Shown here piece after piece: positions 8,574-16,446 of a stretch of DNA of 18,732 nt (position 1 is its first letter; every line of letters starts with the position of its first letter). Position numbers and translations under genes: made by a program. The stretch is from Alphaproteobacteria bacterium UBA3773 (lineage in GTDB: Bacteria; Pseudomonadota; Alphaproteobacteria; RF32; CAG-239): assembly GCA_002372275.1 (NCBI GenBank), contig DFFP01000019.1, forward strand, positions 397 to 19,128. Direction: 5' to 3'. The notes beneath the pieces were generated by a model. It saw only the letters and a program-made list of their open reading frames with translations, made no database searches and was not told the origin of the DNA.

Positions 8574-8603
8574 AAAACCAAAAACCCCGCGTCAGACGCG
8601 GGG
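8574..8603 (-). terminator. Rho-independent terminator of pfkA
   Basis: GC-rich stem CCCCGCG (8585-8591) and CGCGGGG (8597-8603) with loop TCAGA. On the minus strand it is followed by TTTTTGGTTTT (8584-8574). It lies 28 bases past the pfkA stop. The T run on the plus side is poor, so it acts mainly on pfkA. Confidence 0.92.
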
Positions 8604-8631
8604 CTTTATATTTTGCTTTTGGCTTTCAAGC

Positions 8632-9711
8632 TTAAATTTCGCCGATATACATCCCGAGCTTTAAGGCTGTTTGAACGTAAGTGCCATGAATATCGACCGT
8701 TGTTGAGGGCGAACTTGCGATTTTTTCGAGCGGAAAATATGTCACTTTTCCGCCTTCGAAACCAACCATCACATTTGTTTTACCTTCATCTAATAAATCC
8801 ACGGCATAAGCGCCCAAAACGGCAGCCATAATTCTGTCTTGATAAACCGGATATCCGGAGCGTTGCAAGTGCCCGAGGCGCATATTTCTGATTTGAAATT
8901 CATCATATCTTTCGCTTAATTTGTTCATCAAGTACTCGCCGATTCCGCCATATACTTTTTCGCCGACCATATTTTTGAAAGCAGATGAAATATCGCCTTC
9001 TTCGGTTTTAATGGCTTCTGAAACAACAATCACGGCATGTGTCCGACCGGTTGCTTTCACTTCTTTGAGCTTTTTAATCACACCGTCAATGGTATACGGA
9101 ATTTCGGGGATTAAACAAACGTCAGCGCCACCGGCAATTGCCGAGCGCAACGCCAAATGTCCGGCATCACGTCCCATCGCTTCCACGATAATGGCTCTGT
9201 GGTGTGAACGAGCCGTTGTTTCAATACTGTCGATTGATTCCATACAAACCTGACAAGCCGTTTCAAAACCGAGTGAAACGTCCGTTAACGGCGTATCATT
9301 ATCAATTGTTTTCGGAATGCCGATCATTTTGATGTTGGCAATCGCACAATACTTTTTCAAAACGCTCATCGATCCGTCGCCGCCCAACACAACAATTGCA
9401 TCAAGTCCGAGCTCTTTCACGCCTTCGGCAAAGCGTGCGGCCACAGCCTCCATCTGCCCCGGCTTCAAACCTTTATTGAGTGAACCCAAATAAGAGCCTG
9501 CCACTTTCGGCCAAGGCGTATCCGAAAAATTGCGCAAAGTCAAAATTTCGTATGAAAGCGGGCGTTCGGTCAATCCCTCCGTGCCGTTGTGAATCCCGTA
9601 AACAGTCCAACCTTTGAGGGTAGCAGCCTTCACAACATCTGATATAGCGGCGTTTAAGCCCGAGCAATCCCCACCGCTTGTCAGAATTCCGATTTTTTTA
9701 ATTTCACTCAT
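8632..9711 (-). CDS. pfkA: 6-phosphofructokinase
   Basis: Phosphorylates fructose 6-phosphate to fructose 1,6-bisphosphate, the committed step of glycolysis. The 359-residue protein has the family's motifs in order: GILTSGGDCSGLNAAI (residues 8-23), GGDGS (110-114), IPKTIDND (132-139) with catalytic D137, EAMGRDAGHLAL (177-188), and GHLQRSGYPVYQDR (280-293). At the two positions used to tell phosphate donors apart it has Gly113 (E. coli G104) and Lys134 (E. coli G124). The Gly fits ATP; Lys at the second position is shared with PPi enzymes but also with ATP-using ones such as trypanosomal PFK. I call it probably ATP-dependent. The ATG at 9711 has GGAG eight bases upstream; a TTG one codon earlier is rejected. 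With adhE it supports a glycolytic, fermentative metabolism. Confidence 0.95.
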   Translation of the reverse strand: MSEIKKIGILTSGGDCSGLNAAISDVVKAATLKGWTVYGIHNGTEGLTERPLSYEILTLRNFSDTPWPKVAGSYLGSLNKGLKPGQMEAVAARFAEGVKELGLDAIVVLGGDGSMSVLKKYCAIANIKMIGIPKTIDNDTPLTDVSLGFETACQVCMESIDSIETTARSHHRAIIVEAMGRDAGHLALRSAIAGGADVCLIPEIPYTIDGVIKKLKEVKATGRTHAVIVVSEAIKTEEGDISSAFKNMVGEKVYGGIGEYLMNKLSERYDEFQIRNMRLGHLQRSGYPVYQDRIMAAVLGAYAVDLLDEGKTNVMVGFEGGKVTYFPLEKIASSPSTTVDIHGTYVQTALKLGMYIGEI

Positions 9712-9735
9712 CAAACAGTCTCCGTTTTTTTTTAA

Positions 9736-9763
9736 TTGATTTTTTTAAAATTTTGTGTATACT
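9736..9763 (+). promoter_or_regulatory. Sigma-70-type promoter of the DUF465-like gene
   Basis: TTGATT (9736-9741), a 16-base spacer, and TATACT (9758-9763) form a near-consensus promoter. Transcription would start near 9770, giving a leader of about 80 bases before the ATG at 9850. Confidence 0.72.
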
Positions 9764-9778
9764 ACATACAAATTTTAG

Positions 9779-9827
9779 AAAGATTTTTCCACAAAAAAAA
9801 CACACTTTTCAAATCTTTTTTTTGTGG
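9779..9827 (+). other. Leader with two mutually exclusive hairpins
   Basis: In the leader between the promoter and the DUF465-like gene, CCACAAAAAAAA (9789-9800) pairs perfectly with TTTTTTTTGTGG (9816-9827), 12 bp around a 15-base loop. Alternatively AAAGATTT (9779-9786) pairs with AAATCTTT (9811-9818). The two structures share 9816-9818 and cannot form fully together. The stems are AT-rich, so stability would be modest and perhaps temperature-sensitive. No known riboswitch class is recognised. Confidence 0.4.
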
Positions 9828-9849
9828 GCTTTGGGACGAAGACTATAAA

Positions 9850-10059
9850 ATGACATACAATCAAACTCAAAAATTGCAACTTCAGCTTTGCGAACTCAAA
9901 CTCCAAGAGCGCCATGTTCGCTCAGATATTCGCTCACTGGTGAAAAAAAATGCAACCATTGATTTTTATCAGGCTCAAAAACTCCATTTGCTTAAAAACG
10001 GCCTACAAAAAAAGATAGAAACCATTGAAAACGGCTTAAACCCGAATATTATTGCTTAG
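9850..10059 (+). CDS. Small DUF465/YdcH-like coiled-coil protein
   Basis: A 69-residue hydrophilic protein, almost all helix. Its heptad-like Leu and charged residues and the sequence LHLLKNGLQKKIETIE near the C-terminus resemble the DUF465 (YdcH) family, common small proteins in Proteobacteria with no settled function. The identity of KKNATIDFYQAQKLHLLK with the family's central D-x-x-x-I-xx-LKK-xx-L pattern is only approximate. I chose the ATG at 9850: it lies about 80 bases downstream of a good promoter and has GGGACGAAG upstream. A longer frame open from 9736 overlaps the promoter itself and reads Phe/Lys-rich leader sequence, so it is rejected. A T run but no clear terminator follows. 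Confidence 0.62.
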   Translation: MTYNQTQKLQLQLCELKLQERHVRSDIRSLVKKNATIDFYQAQKLHLLKNGLQKKIETIENGLNPNIIA

Positions 10060-10094
10060 CCTGAACAAATTTATCTTTTTTTTAAAATTTGCTT

Positions 10095-10103
10095 TGCTAT
10101 AAT
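10095..10103 (+). promoter_or_regulatory. Extended -10 promoter before the anmK-like operon
   Basis: TGCTATAAT is a perfect extended -10 element. No good -35 is seen 16-18 bases upstream, which is tolerable for extended -10 promoters. The transcript would begin near 10110, about 70 bases before the ATG at 10180. Confidence 0.6.
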
Positions 10104-10179
10104 AAATTTTTAACGCATCACGGTGTATGCTGGGTCGTACTTAAAATGTGCGTCAATAAAAAGTGAGGCAAAATTTTAA

Positions 10180-11301
10180 ATGAACACACCTATCAAGCCG
10201 CTTAATGTTTTAGCGCTCATGATCGGCTCATCTGTTGAGAGCCTGAAATATTCGTTTATTTCAACCGACGGTGTTGATATATATCAAACCTACAAAACGG
10301 GGGTACTCCCGCTGCCGACGCTTTTGAAAACAAAAATACGTCTTGTGATGGGCAAAAACATTCAAGACCCGAATGACAAATTTTTAATCAAAACAGTCGA
10401 ATCTGATGTCACGGCGTATTTGAAAAATACTTTAGACGAACTGCTCAAAGATTTAGAACAAAAACCTGACCTCATCGGTCTTGAAGGGCCAAATATTGCT
10501 CTTGATTATAAAGCGCAATACACATATCAACTCGGCAAAGGAAAACAAATTTTTGAAGCTTTTCATATCCCTGTTGTTTCTCATTTGCACAATGCCGATA
10601 TCTTAAACGGGGGCAAAGGAAATCCGATTTCCACAACTTATTATAACGCCCTTGCCTTAAAAATGGAAAAGCCGGTTTTATTTATCCATATCGGCGGTAT
10701 TTCATCGCTTCACGGCATCGGCCCGCTCGGTCAGATGATTGCTTTTGATTGCGGCCCCGGAAATGCTCTGTTAAACGATTTTATGGAAAAACATGCCAAG
10801 CTTTCCATGGACTACAACGGCAAAGCCGCCGCCAACGGCACACCGGACATTAAAATTGTTGAGAGTTTAATGCACCATCATTTTTTTGAAAAAAAACCGC
10901 CCAAATCTCTTGATCGAAACTATTTTCAAGACAAAGCTGAACATTTTGAAGGCTTATCGATTGAAGACGGTGCTGCCACCATTACCCTTTTGATTGCCAC
11001 AGCCATTGCAGATGCCGCCCATCGCTTTTTGCCTGTTTTGCCCTGTCTTTCTTTCGTTTGCGGAAGCGGCGCCGAAAATCCGACCCTTGTCCATTTCATC
11101 AAACAAGCTTTGAAGGAATATCACATTCCCTTGTCGTCACTTGATGAAAGTTTACATATTGATGATGCCTCGGCTTGTGCGTTTTTAAGCGCACGCAGAT
11201 TTTATCAACTGCCCATCACTTTTCCGTCCACCACAGGTGTAGCGGCACCGATTACGGGCGGAAAAATTTATTTTGGAGAAGAAAATGACCCCCACCGTTG
11301 A
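10180..11301 (+). CDS. Divergent AnmK-like protein, probably not a standard kinase
   Basis: AnmK turns 1,6-anhydro-N-acetylmuramic acid plus ATP into MurNAc-6-phosphate in peptidoglycan recycling. This 373-residue protein aligns along the whole family length (E. coli AnmK 369), most clearly at FDCGPGNALLNDF (189-201), KKPPKSLDRNYF (238-249) and FPSTTGVAAPITGGK (348-362). However, many signature residues are changed. The nucleotide-binding SGTSxDGxD is IGSSVESLK (15-23), and the HGQT loop is EGPN (102-105). DFR is HLH (135-137), GGQG is GGKG (144-147), and GGGxxNP is GSGAENP (295-301). The conserved Glu of the late AEAF segment is Cys333. D190, the likely catalytic base, is kept. It may be a pseudoenzyme or act on another ligand. 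GTGAGG lies 11 bases before the ATG. Its last 17 bases overlap the ABC ATPase gene. Confidence 0.75.
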   Translation: MNTPIKPLNVLALMIGSSVESLKYSFISTDGVDIYQTYKTGVLPLPTLLKTKIRLVMGKNIQDPNDKFLIKTVESDVTAYLKNTLDELLKDLEQKPDLIGLEGPNIALDYKAQYTYQLGKGKQIFEAFHIPVVSHLHNADILNGGKGNPISTTYYNALALKMEKPVLFIHIGGISSLHGIGPLGQMIAFDCGPGNALLNDFMEKHAKLSMDYNGKAAANGTPDIKIVESLMHHHFFEKKPPKSLDRNYFQDKAEHFEGLSIEDGAATITLLIATAIADAAHRFLPVLPCLSFVCGSGAENPTLVHFIKQALKEYHIPLSSLDESLHIDDASACAFLSARRFYQLPITFPSTTGVAAPITGGKIYFGEENDPHR

Positions 11302-12007
11302 AACAAAAAATTTATGCAAATCATACGGCAACCTGCAAGCGGTGCGTGATTTTACTTTTAAGGCAAAAAAAGGTGAAATCATCGCGCTTTTGGGGCCGAA
11401 CGGTGCCGGAAAATCGACTTTAATGAATATGATTACAGGTTATTTAAGCCCGACCGACGGCAAAATTTTCATCAACGGCCAAGATATTTTTTCTTTTCCG
11501 ATAGAGGCCAAAAAATCCATCGGATTTTTACCTGAAGGAGCTCCGCTTTATCCTGATATGAATGTGTATGATTTTTTAAAATATATGGCCGATTTAAGAG
11601 GCGTTACAAAAGAGGGTTTAAAAAAAGCCATTGAGCTTGCCAACATTGAAAATGTTTTACATCAAAAGATCGAAAATCTTTCCAAAGGTTATACGCGCCG
11701 TGTCGGTTTTGCGCAAAGCATCTTATCCGATCCTGAAATTTTGCTTCTTGATGAACCGACCGACGGCCTAGACCCCAATCAAAAAGAACACATGCAAAAA
11801 CTGATTTCACAGATGGGAAAAAACAAAACAATCCTCATTTCCACACATCTTTTAGACGAAGCCGAAGCCATATGCTCACGTATTTTGGTCATCCACAAAG
11901 GCAAATTGATGGCAGACGGTGATTTAAAACACATTTTGCAACAAACAAAAACAAAATCTTTAGCGGAAGCTTTCAAAAAATTAACAGCGGGCAAAGGAGA
12001 TAAATGA
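11285..12007 (+). CDS. GldA-like ABC transporter ATPase
   Basis: ATP-binding subunit that powers the membrane protein encoded next. The 240-residue protein is complete: Walker A GPNGAGKST (37-45), a Q-loop region near FLPEGAPLYPDMNVYDFL, signature LSKGY (132-136) in place of LSGGQ, Walker B ILLLDEPTDGLDP with catalytic E157, and the switch H188 in STHLLDEAE. FLPEGAPLYP and the modified signature are typical of the GldA/NatA-like group that pairs with GldF/GldG. I chose the ATG at 11285 because GGAG lies six bases upstream; a TTG at 11273 falls before the ribosome site. It overlaps the anmK-like gene by 17 bases and the next gene by ATGA. The name refers to the family; nothing here indicates gliding. 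Confidence 0.93.
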   Translation: MTPTVETKNLCKSYGNLQAVRDFTFKAKKGEIIALLGPNGAGKSTLMNMITGYLSPTDGKIFINGQDIFSFPIEAKKSIGFLPEGAPLYPDMNVYDFLKYMADLRGVTKEGLKKAIELANIENVLHQKIENLSKGYTRRVGFAQSILSDPEILLLDEPTDGLDPNQKEHMQKLISQMGKNKTILISTHLLDEAEAICSRILVIHKGKLMADGDLKHILQQTKTKSLAEAFKKLTAGKGDK

Positions 12008-15000
12008 TGAAACAATTTTTAATTGTCACCAAAAACGAACTGTGGCGCTATTTTTCATCACCGCTTGCTGTTGTATATCTGATCAGTTTTTTAATTTTAA
12101 ACGGTGTTTTTACTTTTTATTTCGGACATTTTTTTGAACGCGGTGAAGCCTCGCTGTTTTATATGTTCGTCTATCAACCATGGCTCTATTTGCTCTTTGT
12201 TTCCGGCATTGCCATGCGTTTATGGGCCGAAGAATTTAAGAGCAAAACGATTGTCCAGATGATGACAATGCCTCTTTCTTTACCCTCTCTTGTTTGGGGA
12301 AAATTTATGGCGGCGTGGCTGTTTTGCGGCGTGGCCATTGTTTTAACATTTCCTTTTGTCATAACCGTTAATGTTTTGGGTTCTCCCGATAACGGCCTGA
12401 TTATTCTTTCTTATTTTGCCTGTTTTCTTTTGGCGGGGGCCATGCTCTCCATTTCTCAAACCATGTCTGCCTTAAGCACCAATCAAGTCATTGCCCTTGT
12501 GTTATCCGTTCTTGTGAATTTACTGTTCTTTTTCAGCGGGTTAGAATTTGTGCTTTCATTTTTCAAGCTGTTTTTACCAGATTATGCCGTTGATACCATT
12601 GCCTCTTTTAGTTTTTTAACTCACTTTTTTGAGATGGTCAGCGGTTTGTTGGAGTGGCGAAGTATTTTATTTTTCACGTCTGTGATTTTGCTTTTCAACT
12701 TCACAACCATGTTTATCGTCTCTTTTCGCACCTCAGGCACATCAACATTTTTGCGTTCCACAAACAAAAACACCTATATCGTGGCTTTTGTGGCGCTTTT
12801 GATGATTTTTATGGGCTTTAACATGCTCTCAAATCAGCTCACACGCGGCACCGAACTTGATTTTACAGAAGAAAAACTTTTTACCTTAAATCCGGACACA
12901 ATCGCTGTTCTTGACAATTTAAAAGAACCCGTTACCGCCAAGCTTTATTTTTCCAATATTTTAAGCAAACGCCATTCAAAGCTTAGAGAAGCCTTTAACA
13001 AAACGCGTATGCTTTTAGAACAATATAAACAAGCCTCTCACGGAAAATTCGATTATCGCATTTATCACCCTGAAAATTTAGACCAATATGAAGAACACGC
13101 CACATCCGAAGGCATTCAACCCATTCCGTTAATCGATCTCAATCAAAATGCCTTTTTCGGATTGTCTCTTGTCGACAGCTTAGATAAACAAGAAGCCATC
13201 CCCTATTTACCGTTTGAGCGTGCCGGAACTTTCGAACAAGATTTAACCACCTTAATTTACAAACTCTCACATGATAAAAAAACCGTCGGCATCATTTCAA
13301 GCCTGCCCTTGAGCGGTTATAATGCACAAAGCGAACAAATTTTGACCGAACCGTGGGAAATTACAAAAAAAATTTCTCAAACATATCAAATCATTTACAT
13401 TTCAAACCCCGAAGATTTCAATCAACAAATTGATGTTCTGCTGATTGCCCATCCGCTTTTATTAACAGATGAAATAACCTCAAAAATCAAAGAATACGCA
13501 CAACAAGGCGGTAAAATACTGATGTTTTTAGATGCCACAGCCGAGGCCAGACGTTTATATCGCCCGTCAAACACACCGTATACCCCGTCAAATTTAAATG
13601 GGCTCGATCAATTTTTCGGCTTTACGTTCCATAATGAATACACGGTGGCCGATCTTGAAAATTCCATCACGGTCGATGCCACAAGCAACTATAAAACAAA
13701 TCCGGCCTTTACCCAAGATGTCATTCAGTTCAAATTAAAACCCGATAATCTGAACCCGTTTCACCCCGTGACCCAAAATTTAAAACAAATTATGATGACC
13801 TCGGCCTCGGTTTTAACACCGCTTCAAAACGGTGTTTCAGATTTCACCCCGCTTTTAATGGCAAGTCAAAATTCTGCTTTGATGAGTGTGGATGTTGTTA
13901 AAAACGGGCTTAATCCGCGCCAAATTTTGAGCATGTATCAAAAAGACGAAAATCAAAAAGTTTTATCAGCCTATATCAAAGGAAAAGCCTCCGATCATCC
14001 GTTTGAATTGATTGTCACGGCAGATTCTGATATGCTCTACGACAGCTTTTGGAACAGCAAACATCATTTTCTTGACACCTATTACAGCGTTGCGCTTTTT
14101 GACAATGCCGATTTTGTCTTAAATGCGCTCGACTTTTTAACTTCTGATACGGCTTTATTAAAACTTCGAGGCAAAAGCGCCTCTCCCCGCCCCTTTCAAA
14201 ACATTGAAAACATTCGAAAACAAAGTATTTTTGAATATAAAGTGGCCGAAGAAAAAATTTTTGATCAAATCAGAGAAGCCGAACTCGGCTTACAAGAAAT
14301 TATCGGCAAACGTCAATTTGAAAATCGCGAAATTTTTACCTCAGATGAACTTGCACTGATTTCAAATTTAAAAAAGAACCTTACAAAATTAAAAACAGAA
14401 CTTTCGCTTTATCGCCTGAAAACAACAGAAAAGCTCAATTTAATTGCCTTAAAAATTAAGTTGATTAACATTTTAGGCGTGGCGCTGATTATTTCCCTCA
14501 TTTCTGTTTTATGTGCCATCCTTCGCCGTCAAGGCCGGTCAAAACCTCTGATTGTTTGGCAAAAAAACAACTCCCTTCTTAAACTGATATTACTGGCACT
14601 TATTATTCTTTTAGCCGGTTTTGCAGCCCTTTGGATCGGGAGTTTATCTGAAATAGAAAAATACGAGGACAAACCCGTTTTTCAAAATTTACGCACAAAA
14701 GTCAATAATCTTCAAAAAATAAAAATCCAAACCCATCATGACACGCTGACTTTCAGCTTAAAAGACGGTGTATGGATTTTAGAAGAGAAGCCTGATTTTC
14801 CGGTTATTCAAAAGCGCATCTTAAAATTGCTCACAGCCCTTTTAGATGCCACTTTTTATGAAAAGAAATCAGATAAAGCGCAAAATTTATGGCATTTTGA
14901 TCTTCTGCCCATCGAGGCGCTCGAATCGACTTCCGCTTTTATAGAGCTTTTAGAGCAAAACAACGAACAAATCGAAAGTTTTTATATCGGCAAACACGAC

Positions 15001-15471
15001 CTTGATTTAGCCAGAGGCTCATCGGGGGCATATATCCGCTTCGAAGACAAATTTCAGGTTTGGCTTATAAAAGCGGACCTTGCCGATTTATCATATTCTT
15101 GGCACGATTTTACATATAGTCGCTTATGGGATTTACGATTTGGCAGACTTCTTGACATCAAGGGCATTTCATCTGTCCGAAAAAAAGCCGAATACATGAA
15201 ATACTTTTTAAACACCGAGCTTTTGAATGCTCAAAAAGAACTTTCAAATCCCCAAAAGCTCGAATCGTTTGATCTTGAATTTGAAAATAACATTCGGTTG
15301 ACCCTTTCATTTTATCAATTAAATGATAAATACTACGTTTTCTATCAAATTCAAAACACCGGCGAAAACGAAAACCTTAAAGATTTTGCTAAAGCCGCGC
15401 AAAATGTTTATTTTGAAATTTCAAAAGAAAATTGGGAGAAAATTCAAAGTGTCCGAAATATGGAACAATAA
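12004..15471 (+). CDS. GldF permease - GldG auxiliary - DUF4340-like triple fusion
   Basis: A single 1155-residue reading frame joins three parts usually made separately. Residues 1-243 are an ABC-2 permease of the GldF type with about six helices (including 21-41, 104-125, 132-155, 160-180, 218-240), with WAEEFKSKTIVQMMTMPLS between helices. A helix at about 256-276 opens the GldG-like auxiliary part, whose periplasmic domain (about 285-720) includes FTEEKLFTLNPDT and LLIAHPLLLTDEITSKIKEYAQQGGKILMFLD. A charged coiled region (740-815) and a helix (818-838) close it. A further helix (858-880) leads to a DUF4340-like tail with the DGVWIL and YSRLWDLRFGRLLDI patterns. AAAGGAG precedes the ATG. 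With the GldA-like ATPase it should form an exporter or envelope ABC complex of unknown substrate. Confidence 0.88.
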   Translation: MMKQFLIVTKNELWRYFSSPLAVVYLISFLILNGVFTFYFGHFFERGEASLFYMFVYQPWLYLLFVSGIAMRLWAEEFKSKTIVQMMTMPLSLPSLVWGKFMAAWLFCGVAIVLTFPFVITVNVLGSPDNGLIILSYFACFLLAGAMLSISQTMSALSTNQVIALVLSVLVNLLFFFSGLEFVLSFFKLFLPDYAVDTIASFSFLTHFFEMVSGLLEWRSILFFTSVILLFNFTTMFIVSFRTSGTSTFLRSTNKNTYIVAFVALLMIFMGFNMLSNQLTRGTELDFTEEKLFTLNPDTIAVLDNLKEPVTAKLYFSNILSKRHSKLREAFNKTRMLLEQYKQASHGKFDYRIYHPENLDQYEEHATSEGIQPIPLIDLNQNAFFGLSLVDSLDKQEAIPYLPFERAGTFEQDLTTLIYKLSHDKKTVGIISSLPLSGYNAQSEQILTEPWEITKKISQTYQIIYISNPEDFNQQIDVLLIAHPLLLTDEITSKIKEYAQQGGKILMFLDATAEARRLYRPSNTPYTPSNLNGLDQFFGFTFHNEYTVADLENSITVDATSNYKTNPAFTQDVIQFKLKPDNLNPFHPVTQNLKQIMMTSASVLTPLQNGVSDFTPLLMASQNSALMSVDVVKNGLNPRQILSMYQKDENQKVLSAYIKGKASDHPFELIVTADSDMLYDSFWNSKHHFLDTYYSVALFDNADFVLNALDFLTSDTALLKLRGKSASPRPFQNIENIRKQSIFEYKVAEEKIFDQIREAELGLQEIIGKRQFENREIFTSDELALISNLKKNLTKLKTELSLYRLKTTEKLNLIALKIKLINILGVALIISLISVLCAILRRQGRSKPLIVWQKNNSLLKLILLALIILLAGFAALWIGSLSEIEKYEDKPVFQNLRTKVNNLQKIKIQTHHDTLTFSLKDGVWILEEKPDFPVIQKRILKLLTALLDATFYEKKSDKAQNLWHFDLLPIEALESTSAFIELLEQNNEQIESFYIGKHDLDLARGSSGAYIRFEDKFQVWLIKADLADLSYSWHDFTYSRLWDLRFGRLLDIKGISSVRKKAEYMKYFLNTELLNAQKELSNPQKLESFDLEFENNIRLTLSFYQLNDKYYVFYQIQNTGENENLKDFAKAAQNVYFEISKENWEKIQSVRNMEQ

Positions 15472-16381
15472 AAAATCAGAAACGAATAAAAAACGCGCCG
15501 TCTATGCAAGTGTTTTTGTTTCCGTCGCACTTTGTTTCATTAAAACATTCGGTGCTTTAAGCACAGGCTCACTTGCCATTTTCTCATCTCTTGTGGACAG
15601 CTTATCTGATATTGTTGCCTCAACCATTTCTTTTGTGGCCGTCAAATTTTCATTAAAGCCGGCCGATTGCAATTATCGTTATGGTTATTTCAAAGCCGAA
15701 TCTTTAAGCGCATTTGTCCAATCTGTGTTTATCGCGTCCTCAGGTCTTTTTGTTTTATATAGCGGCATCAACCGCTTTATTCATCCGACTGTGCTTGAAA
15801 AAACAAACATCGGTTTGATTATCATGCTGATCAGCCTTTTACTGACAATAGGCTTAATTATTTTTCAAAACTACGTTGCCAAACACACCCATTCTCCTGC
15901 CATCAAAGCCGATATGGGGCACTACGCCTCAGATATTTTAACCAATATCGGCATTATATTTTCTTTATTTTTGGTGCAAACATTTCATCTTGCGTGGCTT
16001 GATCCTTTTATGGCAGTTTTAATTGCGCTTTATTTAATTTTTTATGCTTTTCAAATTGCAAAAGAGGCATTATTTTCACTTCTTGATAAAGAGCTTGATC
16101 TTGACATTCGAAAGCACGTCATTCAACTGATTTTACAAACGCCGGACATCAAAGGCTATCATGATTTCAGAAGCCGAGATATGGGCGGCGTTTATTACTT
16201 TGAGTTCCATTTAGAGCTTGACGGCAATCTTTCGCTTCTCGAGGCCCATCGTTTAACCGATATTGTGGAACAAAAAATCAAATCCGCCTACCCGAAATCA
16301 CAAGTTCTAATTCACGAAGACCCCTACGGCATCAAAGAAGAACGTTTAGATGACACCTTAAACGGAAAATGCCCGATCTAG
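15449..16381 (+). CDS. Cation diffusion facilitator (FieF/YiiP-like) efflux protein
   Basis: Inner-membrane proton-coupled divalent cation exporter (Zn, Fe, Mn or similar). The 310-residue protein has six predicted helices and a cytoplasmic C-terminal domain. The transport site is intact: D50 and D54 in LVDSLSD (helix 2), H158 and D162 in HYASD (helix 5), matching E. coli FieF D45/D49/H153/D157. The second site is altered: FieF H71 and H75 correspond to Y76 and Y80 in NYRYGYFKAES. The GTG start at 15449 has GGGAG ten bases upstream and no suitable ATG follows, giving a 23-base overlap with the fused ABC gene. The frame is open further upstream, but that reading lies inside the previous gene. 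It closes the operon and is followed by a bidirectional terminator. Confidence 0.9.
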   Translation: MSEIWNNKKSETNKKRAVYASVFVSVALCFIKTFGALSTGSLAIFSSLVDSLSDIVASTISFVAVKFSLKPADCNYRYGYFKAESLSAFVQSVFIASSGLFVLYSGINRFIHPTVLEKTNIGLIIMLISLLLTIGLIIFQNYVAKHTHSPAIKADMGHYASDILTNIGIIFSLFLVQTFHLAWLDPFMAVLIALYLIFYAFQIAKEALFSLLDKELDLDIRKHVIQLILQTPDIKGYHDFRSRDMGGVYYFEFHLELDGNLSLLEAHRLTDIVEQKIKSAYPKSQVLIHEDPYGIKEERLDDTLNGKCPI

Positions 16382-16393
16382 CTTCCGGCAAAC

Positions 16394-16424
16394 AAAAAAA
16401 ATCTCCCTTCATCGGGAGATTTTT
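16394..16424. terminator. Bidirectional terminator between the CDF gene and rpmB
   Basis: Arms ATCTCCC (16401-16407) and GGGAGAT (16414-16420) enclose TTCATC, flanked by seven As on the left and four further Ts on the right. Each strand therefore has a stem followed by a T run. It serves the efflux gene ending at 16381 and rpmB ending at 16447. Confidence 0.9.
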
Positions 16425-16446
16425 AACTTAAATTTCTCTTTAAGGT

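Noticed and set aside
8921..9253. Plus-strand open frame opposite pfkA
   Set aside because: Shadow of a conserved gene with no coding signals of its own.
9789..9827. The 12-bp hairpin as a terminator
   Set aside because: No T run follows the stem outside the arm on the plus strand; on the minus strand it is upstream of pfkA, where no gene needs ending.
9736..9849. N-terminal extension of the DUF465-like gene to 9736
   Set aside because: It would begin inside the promoter's -35 and read through the leader hairpins; the ATG at 9850 has a better ribosome site.
10104..10179. Structured RNA or riboswitch in the anmK-like leader
   Set aside because: Only short pairings (ACGCA with TGCGT) are visible, and they do not form a recognised fold.
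15323..15448. Upstream extension of the cation-efflux gene
   Set aside because: The extra Lys/Thr-rich residues lie inside the fused ABC gene in another frame and match nothing in the family; the GTG at 15449 has a GGGAG site.
11285..15471. Gliding-motility system from GldA/F/G similarity
   Set aside because: These ABC families are widespread outside gliding bacteria and no other gliding gene is present.
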